A stretch of DNA of 64,000 nucleotides from Druceiella hillmani (Eukaryota; Arthropoda; Insecta; Lepidoptera; Hepialidae), in contig JAYKKI010000006.1 in assembly GCA_039881145.1 (NCBI GenBank), forward strand, positions 8,130,501-8,194,500, read 5' to 3'. Of this stretch, positions 56,700-64,000 are shown piece by piece. The translations under genes and the position numbers were made by a program. The notes under the pieces are model-generated. The model was not told the DNA's origin. It was given only the letters and a program-made list of their open reading frames with translations, and made no database searches. Each line of letters starts with the position of its first letter. Within the stretch, counting starts at the first letter, position 1.

Positions 56700-59600
56700 A
56701 GATGAACTACTTACAACGTAACTATGATATCAACGCGACAGCTATCTTTCACTGCTGCATGCAGGCTGCTTTGAAGGTACACAATTTAAATCCTGAAAAG
56801 AGTATTTTCAAGTTCCTTAAAACAACTTTTCATAGAGTATTTAGAAGTAAAAAAACTCTATACCGTACGAATTTAAAACTAAATAAAAAATAAAAGCGTG
56901 GAACTCGCGCGAAGGGTTGCGTAGAATCAAACAATATTAAAAATTATATTTCGTGTGCCTTGAATTTTAACAGTTGAGCGAGTGTGGGACGACGACTTTA
57001 GAAGTACACATCTTGTCTTACCAAACTTGAGAAGCACATATCTCATAAGTACACATCTTATAGACTTTAGAAGTAGATGTCTTTTCTTAATAAAGTTATT
57101 GCTGCGGTCGGTGCCGAAAATATCTCAAAAACTACATAACATAATCATGCTTATTATTAGACGTTTTGATATTTCAAATAAAACTCAAAAACTGACAATT
57201 TTCAACTGCAAATATACCGCTTTCATGTCGAATTTGAGGCTTCTAGAATCTTTTAGAATTATCATCAATTTTTTATGCGAAATTCGATACATTTAAATAT
57301 TACTCATTCGATCGACATAAAACAAATTATCTTCGATTCAAGAGTCTTTCAGTAAACGGCAAGCATAAACGAGTTTAGTGGTTTGTTTCAAAAGCTCTGA
57401 AAGATTCTGGAAGATGATTTGAATACAGATTTAAATAATCACTTGATTAGCGGATGCGTCGAATATTGTTTTGCGAACTGTTTGACTCAGAACTTTCGTA
57501 GTTCTGAATCCTACAATTACTATTACTTTATATATCATGTGAAGTACCTTTCTTAAGATAAGTTTTTTCAAAGCATTAATCTATGAAAAGTTTTTATCTT
57601 GTGTCCTGAAATTTATACTTAATTGTATAAACATTTAATATATTGAAAAATAAATTTAGACTCAAATCTAAAACAGAATACATTCTTTTTTTTTAAATGC
57701 GAGAGTCTAATCCGTAAATCTTTTAGAACCACAGATAATTTACTTAAAAATTCAACGAATAATTTTTTTCTGAATATAAATGAAATATCCCAAATTTACG
57801 ATGAGGATATCATCCTAAAAGTCACAGTAATCCTTATACTGAAAATGTACAGGAATCCTTTATACTCACACTTAACACGTTTAAAGTTTTCCACACTATA
57901 ATTAACTATATGCAGCCAAGTGTACGTAGTCGTCAATGAATACCCGTCCTTATATTCAAACTACGGCTTATGTCGTTATTTAGAGCGGGTTAACCATAGA
58001 ATTGAAACGTTAAGACGTTTACTCTGCTTAATCGGGATCCATATCACTCAGTCCCACATTAATTGGTTGTGGTCGTTGAATGCTTACGAATACTCACGTA
58101 CACTGGTTTATAATGACGTCATATTTAATTCAGGGTTGTTACATCAACATAGCTCGGTTAAGTGGATAAAGCTTTTATTCCTGACTGGATACTTTAGTGT
58201 ACCTCTTGATTACTATTTTTATAAGCAATTTATTTATAATTTATTACAATATACATTTACTTGTTATTGGCAAAATTAAAGGTCTGCTTAAAACAATTAA
58301 TAGTTATTACATACAGGTTTTTCATCCCTAGTTAAATTAAAAGAAATATAAAATTCTGTCTTATTTGAAATTGTTATTCCTAACATGCTTGGAAATTGTA
58401 ATAATTTCGTAAATTTCCGTTTTCCCTTAGAGAAATAGCGTATACCCCAAGTGGCTTTGTGGTGTTTTTCTTTAAATATATTTTCGAGAATATGTTGTTG
58501 CGAATAAATTATGTATTGAATTGTTTAAAACAAATTTATTCTCAAGTGTTTTGACATGATACATTTTATTAATCCTCTAAATAAATAAAAAAATTACGGT
58601 TATGGGAGTAAGTTCATTTCTCTCATTATAGGTAATTAGTGGTCAATAAGTAACAATAAATTACATGCCACATCAAATATAATGTGAACCTGACATAAAC
58701 TCAGCATAACTAAACAATAAACACAACTTTTTAAAAATTCCACGTTTTATCGGAGTTCTAGAAAATAAACGGGCTTTGTCTATATTAATGTTATCTTTAC
58801 GCCAGGTGATTTATTGCTCGTAGAGCCGATATTCATTCACTTTTCTCAGTCTATTCGCGATCATTAACTTTCATTTCCCATTAACTTCTTTGGTTCATAC
58901 CAATCCTCTTTTAATTTGCCATTATTATTTTACATATTGATCCAACCATCACTTTGATAACCGACGGTTACTGACGAAATTTTTATTTACTGTTAGGTTT
59001 AGACACCACTGCGTGACAAAAGTTTCACACCACTGTTCGACTTGGTGGTTTTAAGCCTATGGGCGACGACACATATCATTTAATTTCAAATGATGTTAAT
59101 ACCCATAAAATTATTATTCCTTCTTTACTCTCATTACTCCAGTACTGTAGAAACATAAATCAAAAGTAGCATTTTTTGTCTTGTCTAATTACACAATACA
59201 TTTAGAACTGTGAAAGTATTATATTGAAATACATTATTGCTCGAAATTACAGATAGAGTAAAAAACAGACTGGAAAATTTTGACGCATGAATTAAAGAAA
59301 AATTGTAAAGTAAATAGAAGGAAAAACTTACATTGAGGTTCTTCGACAAGTGCTAGACACTTGTCAAAGAGCTTCAAAAAATTTAATAGACTCAATTCCA
59401 CCTTCCAACTTAATCTTTTACTCTATTCTAATAAATGTATACATTCAATGCCTATGTTTTAATTATATATTTGTAAAGTATGTAAATAAATACAAGCGTC
59501 GTTTGATTGAAAAATATAGTGATGGGAATGTGTTTTACTCAATATTTTATCGCACAGCTAAAATATACAACTTCTATTAAACATGCGAGTATGTTGCTAG

Positions 59601-60160
59601 CACGGAAAGGTGCAAGCAGAATCGAATATCATTTCTCTCAATTTACACAACAGGTTGAAGTTTGCCATGACATGGCAAAATTTAAACTTGGTTTATATTT
59701 TACATAATTTTTTTTCGTGTATAACAGTTCTGGAAACAAGAATTATTTCTCATGTTCTCGATTAAAGTTATAAATTTAAAACATCCGAGCATATTCTCAA
59801 TAAAATATGAATAAGTATGTCGGTTTTAAATTATGTAAAAAATGGGAAAATTACAAGTGTGTGCTGAAAAAACATACGCAATATACCGGCTCGATTGAAA
59901 AACTACTGCATTTTTTAAATATAGCAAAAAAATAAACGGGCTTTATCTATATTTATATATAATTGTAAATTTTACCATATAATTCAATTAAACTGTACTA
60001 AATGTTATTTTATCTTCATTACAGACAAAACATTAATAATAGACCTCGACAAAAAATTTCAGTGAACTCTGTCATGATCATGCTTTTCAAAAATTACTGA
60101 AAAAAATCTACCCGTTATTCCATGTTTTGGTACCTTGCAGCCATTTGAGAACATATTTTC
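56700..60160. other. Intergenic stretch without a supported gene
   Basis: The longest open stretch starts at a GTG (57920-58279, 119 codons) and shows no family I recognise; one such frame is expected by chance in this much AT-rich DNA. A 24-base segment around AATAAACGGGCTTT is repeated at 58763-58786 and 59930-59953 with one difference. Confidence 0.5.
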
Positions 60161-60165
60161 TTTAG

Positions 60166-60330
60166 GTTGAGGCTTTAGAGAAACATCGAGACTTTATAGC
60201 TATGAAATGTGATTCAGAAGAGCAAGCTAAAAACTTTGATTGCTACAGCAGCTTGCCAATAGAAACAAATACGATGGGGCTTCCAAACAAACAGAAATGT
60301 AGCAGGAATATTTCTTTTGAATACAAGTAA
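60166..60330 (+). CDS. Possible orphan coding exon, 54 codons, unknown product
   Basis: An open stretch starts exactly at a good splice acceptor (ATTTTCTTTAG|GTT) and runs to TAA at 60328. It encodes VEALEKHRDFIAMKCDSEEQ and then continues through FDCYSSLPIE and LPNKQKCSRN. The product is hydrophilic, and its composition looks more protein-like than that of the neighbouring frames. The codon before the exon is a stop, which fits an intron boundary. A possible donor (CAA|GTAAAT) overlaps the stop codon. I recognise no family and see no partner exon nearby, so it may be a lone exon, a pseudogene scrap or chance. Confidence 0.3.
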   Translation, partial: VEALEKHRDFIAMKCDSEEQAKNFDCYSSLPIETNTMGLPNKQKCSRNISFEYK

Positions 60331-61062
60331 ATATCCTTATGGTTTGGGTATGTTTGGTTTGAGTAAACAGTCAGAAGCGGAAATAAAGTTTTTCAAAACA
60401 CATAATAGTACTGCATTTGCAAAATAGCGAAGCATTGCGTATTATTCAGTTCACAATCCATGAAGTCGTTTTTTTACGTTTTACAGACAATTGGAATTTA
60501 TATTATACACCTACTAACTTTCGACCACAGTTCCATTCATGTGTAAGTTGTGTTGATGAATTGTAATGCACACTCACAGCGCGAGGACGGCCACTAACTT
60601 CACCGATCGTATCACTTTTTATTTGCCTGCACTCTGTGATACGTCTAATCAGATTTAACGTAGCTCCATAAAGTGAACACTTTCACTAATGTTTTATACA
60701 CGAGAAAATTCTATAATAAAGTAACTTTGCAGCTAAGACGTTTATCTATCCAATAGAATTCCAGGTATAACTAAATAAACAGAAAGATAGACATTGTGTT
60801 TTATACGTGAATATTGACAAGCGACATTTTCACTTCGTTGTGATTAATTTCAAATTTTATTTGAATATTATTTGCAATTGCATGATATTTTACACTATAA
60901 AGTGAATTTTGTAACTTTATTTTATATAAATTGTGTCAAAAAATTATTATCGTTAGTGAAAAATTTCTTTTTAATGTTCAAAAAATTAAAAATTTATACG
61001 CTCAATTTCCATTCCATTATTTATGCTTCGTCCGTAATAAGTACTCGTATTACAACTGTAGA

Positions 61063-61067
61063 TTATA

Positions 61068-61135
<68 letters not shown>
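61063..61135. repeat. (TA)n microsatellite
   Basis: About 70 bases of TA with one phase shift (ATTATA) in the middle. Confidence 0.95.
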
Positions 61136-62479
61136 TAAGAGAGTTAAAACCTAACTTTAATGATTTTCTTGGTTTTACTTTTCATATTAAGTGCTAATAG
61201 AATATTACGTAAAAACTATTGGAGAAATTTTAACAGAATTTTCGTTCTTTGATTTCTGATTAAAATTTAGATTGGTTTTTGTTTTGATCATACAATAGAT
61301 GGAGACTTGCGATACATCTATTAGCACTCAGGCGGTAAGAACAGAGTGATCGTGCTGACAAATACAAATTGTCAACACTGTAATAATGACTTAGCTTAAT
61401 ATTGAGACAAAAATAATAAATTACGCACATTTTAGATGCAAAACAATATACTTATAAAATACATGGCAGCGAAGCAGCAGGCGACAATTAATTATTATCT
61501 TAAATATACGTTGTAGAAATTTACTATCCAATGTATAACATGAAAACATTTTGTAAGAGCGAGAAAATGTTTCATTTCATGTACTAAAGCAACCGATTAT
61601 ATCGTATACGACAAGTACACCAAAACACGAAAATGTTTCTTAAAGACATTAATATAAATGAAATGTACTCTATTCGATACGCGGACATGCATTTGACGCA
61701 TTATAATGAAAAATAAATCAACCAAGTATGAGTAGACGTCGCTCATCAAAGTTCCGTGCCCAGGACATTAAGAATTGCTGTGCATTTATTATGTATTTAT
61801 AAATTTTACCCACTAGTATTTATGTGGACTAAAAAAAGATTCAATCACATCAACTTATAATTTATTTATTCTGTCTTGGAAAATATGTTATCAACGGTCG
61901 CCACGTCCCCTGCCGTCAGCTTAGTTATTTAAAGAAGTAGGCGCTTCTAATGTATGTGAAATGTTATATATATCTTAATGCATTTCATTTACGTCAATTA
62001 CATAATTTACAGAGTTAATTCTACTTCCTTGCATTTATATATGAAAAATAATAGGGTGCGCTGCAAATTAAAAATGGCTGTTGTGTTACTCGATCAAATT
62101 CAGTCTACGCTACAATATCAATACACTCGTTTATTGCAAAGTTAAATACAATCCTAAGTTGTGTAGTCAATTTATGGATTGATTTAAAATTGGCTATGCC
62201 TCCACTACTCAGCGTATCATTATACATAGATCCTTTTTAGGATGATAATTAACAGATACCTCTACATCTCATAATAAGCATGAAAATATATATTTATAAC
62301 TTTAATCGAATATACAATAAAAGTAGTACATGGTACAAGTCAGACTTAAAAATAATAAATACGACAAATATTTAAAACGATGATAAACCCAGTAAACTTG
62401 CAAAATTACAAAATTAAAATTCAACTCTGTTGAAAATAGGTCGCATTTAAATATACAACGTAATCTAAAAAATTCGCCT

Positions 62480-62680
62480 TCCCACGTCAGCCGGCAATGA
62501 CATCTACCCTCACAAATCTGCCCGCGTTCGGATTACTCAATCCGATTGCTATGCCTATCACTCACATGCAGTCAACACGTCCATATACGAGTATCACTCG
62601 CACTATCAACACTGAGTCGCGTTCGTTCGAACTTTCGTCGCAAACAACTCGCTGCGAACGAGCGTGACAATATTTCGTCA
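62480..62680. other. GC-rich patch of unknown nature
   Basis: About 200 bases clearly richer in G+C and CpG than the flanks. It contains TCGCGTTCGTTCGAAC and GCTGCGAACGAGCGTG, which can partly pair with each other, and a small hairpin CGGATT/AATCCG at about 62529-62544. It is followed by AATAAACATTTTATTTAC. It could be a promoter of a gene to either side, or the end of a solo LTR or other element. No direct repeat was found to decide. Confidence 0.35.
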
Positions 62681-63511
62681 GCTCAATAATTTATTACATT
62701 AATAAACATTTTATTTACATATTTTATATTCTTAAAAGTTTAGTTTTATCGTCATTCTATTAATATCTAAATAATTATGTCGAATAGTTCAGCAGTCAGA
62801 GAGGAAAACAACGAAATGTTTCATTTATTTACTCCGGATAAGGAATCCATTTTTTCGTAAATACAAGAAATCTGAATTATTTAAAATTTTCTAGTTTAAA
62901 TTTAGTGGCTAAAAGAGCGTTGGAAGGGTTTTCAAAAACTTTTTTTATCAAATACTATAAAATTGAAAATAAAAGTAAAAATAATGAATACTTTTTGAAT
63001 ATCTAAATGGAGCTTTTAAATATGACACTATTCATACATTTGAGCTGGTTGTTTACTTTTAAATTTGAATCCCCCGTTTCGATCCTCACTTTTATATCAA
63101 AATAAAAGTATTTTCAAAACTATTCCAATTTAATTAGAAGCAAATTCTATAACGTAGAAAATTTCAAGTCTGCGGCAATAGTAATTGCCGAGAACAGCCA
63201 TGGCCTACAGATAACACGATAAGGATACAGTTTTTAATTCATAAGTACAGAACTATAATAAAATAAAAAATGGTATATAGCATAAGCGGTTAATAGTCTT
63301 TTTTAATATAATAGTTAACTTTATATTATCACTGCGGCTTCCGAGATCGTATTCGAACCTACATAGCGCTACGTATTTGAATGCCCGCACAAATATTAAT
63401 ATGTCTACACTAATTTCGTATGCGAATAAATACCTTATACTATAGTAAACATTGCATCAGAATAGTTTTAGTAGAAATCAAATTCTAAGCGAAGAGACTT
63501 TAAAATTTACA

Positions 63512-63572
63512 ACATATATATAAATATATATATACATAAATATATATATATGTGTTATTATATATATATATT

Positions 63573-63605
<33 letters not shown>
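63512..63605. repeat. Interrupted (TA)n microsatellite
   Basis: Several TA runs separated by CATAAA, TGTGTTAT and TTTACA. Confidence 0.9.
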
Positions 63606-63607
<2 letters not shown>

Positions 63608-63654
63608 TGGTGTAAATGGTCAACTTACTGAAAAACCTTAATATTATGTCAAGC

Positions 63655-63730
63655 GTATCGTGGAAGCCGGACAAGCTTGAAGGGCTATGGAGGTACAAGG
63701 ACGGCCGAGGAAACTGTGGACAGCCAGAGC
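63655..63730 (+). mobile_element. Possible scrap of a retrotransposon pol C-terminus
   Basis: One frame reads RAMEVQGRPRKLWTARAS. The GRPRKLW core resembles the GRPxxxW motif near the end of non-LTR reverse transcriptases, as in the better preserved copy at 26937-27760 (there on the minus strand). Only about 25 codons can be followed. Confidence 0.3.
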
Positions 63731-64000
63731 TAGTTATAATATTTTACGGTATTATGCGGTTACCAGATAACTCTGGTTGAAAATTTCCAAGTTAACATAT
63801 TTATATGTTGGTAAATTATATGAGCAGCTTAATTATATTTATATTTAGTTAAAATTCTTAACTTTGTTTGATATTGTATAGTATTGAAAGTCATTTGTTC
63901 TTTTTTCTACCATAAATTAGTAAACGAAAACTGGCGCTAGATTGTGACGCGACGATTCAATTCACTCGCCAGAGAAGGTGAGGAATATCTCAAATGACAA

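Larger units (their letters stand above)
60340..63640. other. Intergenic stretch without a supported gene
   Basis: Holds the TA microsatellites at 61063-61135 and 63512-63605, a short inverted pair CGTATCAC / GTGATACG at 60609-60647, and the GC-rich patch at 62480-62680. No coding sequence is recognised. A tRNA-like B-box match (GGTTCGAATAC, minus strand, near 63350) stands alone. Confidence 0.5.

Noticed and set aside
57920..58279. 119-codon plus-strand frame as a receptor exon
   Set aside because: It starts at GTG and has no family signature or recognisable homology, and about one such open stretch is expected by chance at this base composition and window size. The partial likeness to Gr loop sequence (NHRIETLRRLL) is too weak.
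63330..63400. tRNA gene or tRNA-derived SINE on the minus strand
   Set aside because: There is one B-box-like GGTTCGAATAC, but no A box and no cloverleaf could be built.

Overview
The window is AT-rich, gene-poor nuclear DNA of an insect, most likely a moth or butterfly. Three things point that way. The coding sequence consists of intron-containing insect gustatory receptors (Gr, 7tm_7 family). Short repeats near 2.6, 11.0, 37.7 and 39.2 kb resemble a GGTTCCGT / CAGACAGACGGAC-type repeat I know as common in Lepidoptera. The decayed transposons (mariner, jockey-like and RTE-like fragments) are of types usual in insects. Nothing here is bacterial: there are no operons, no CRISPR array, and no tRNA or rRNA gene that I can support.

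Layout. 1-13.7 kb is a very large imperfect palindrome. Two arms of about 6.2 kb (4-6207 and 7421-13685) lie in opposite orientation around a spacer of about 1.2 kb. Each arm carries the last two exons of a Gr gene near its outer end, so the two gene copies point toward each other. The right-hand copy continues outward to a first exon at 15128-15892, but its small second exon is not recognisable. The left-hand copy runs off the window edge. A second, apparently intact Gr gene of 389 residues lies at 31877-36285 on the minus strand, with four exons whose junctions can all be placed at GT-AG sites. It is a diverged tandem duplicate of the first gene: exon lengths are equal where both can be compared, intron phases match, and part of the upstream flank is shared.

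The rest is intergenic. It holds a degenerate non-LTR retrotransposon reverse-transcriptase tail (26.9-27.75 kb, minus), a mariner-family relic lacking its catalytic middle (41.1-41.76 kb, plus), about 3.2 kb of decayed tandem satellite with monomers near 210 bp (53.0-56.2 kb), a jockey-like endonuclease fragment immediately after it (56.3-56.7 kb, plus), a possible orphan exon (60.17-60.33 kb, plus), a short GC-rich patch (62.5-62.7 kb), and many TA and CA microsatellites.

How the genes relate. The receptors are probable ligand-gated cation channel subunits of taste neurons and belong to one local family. The strongest signal is structural: the palindrome arms differ by roughly 1.5% to several percent in the outer 1.4 kb, yet look identical in every inner stretch I compared. 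This suggests a gene-conversion tract, a recent second duplication, or an assembly error. I did not find a new multi-gene system.
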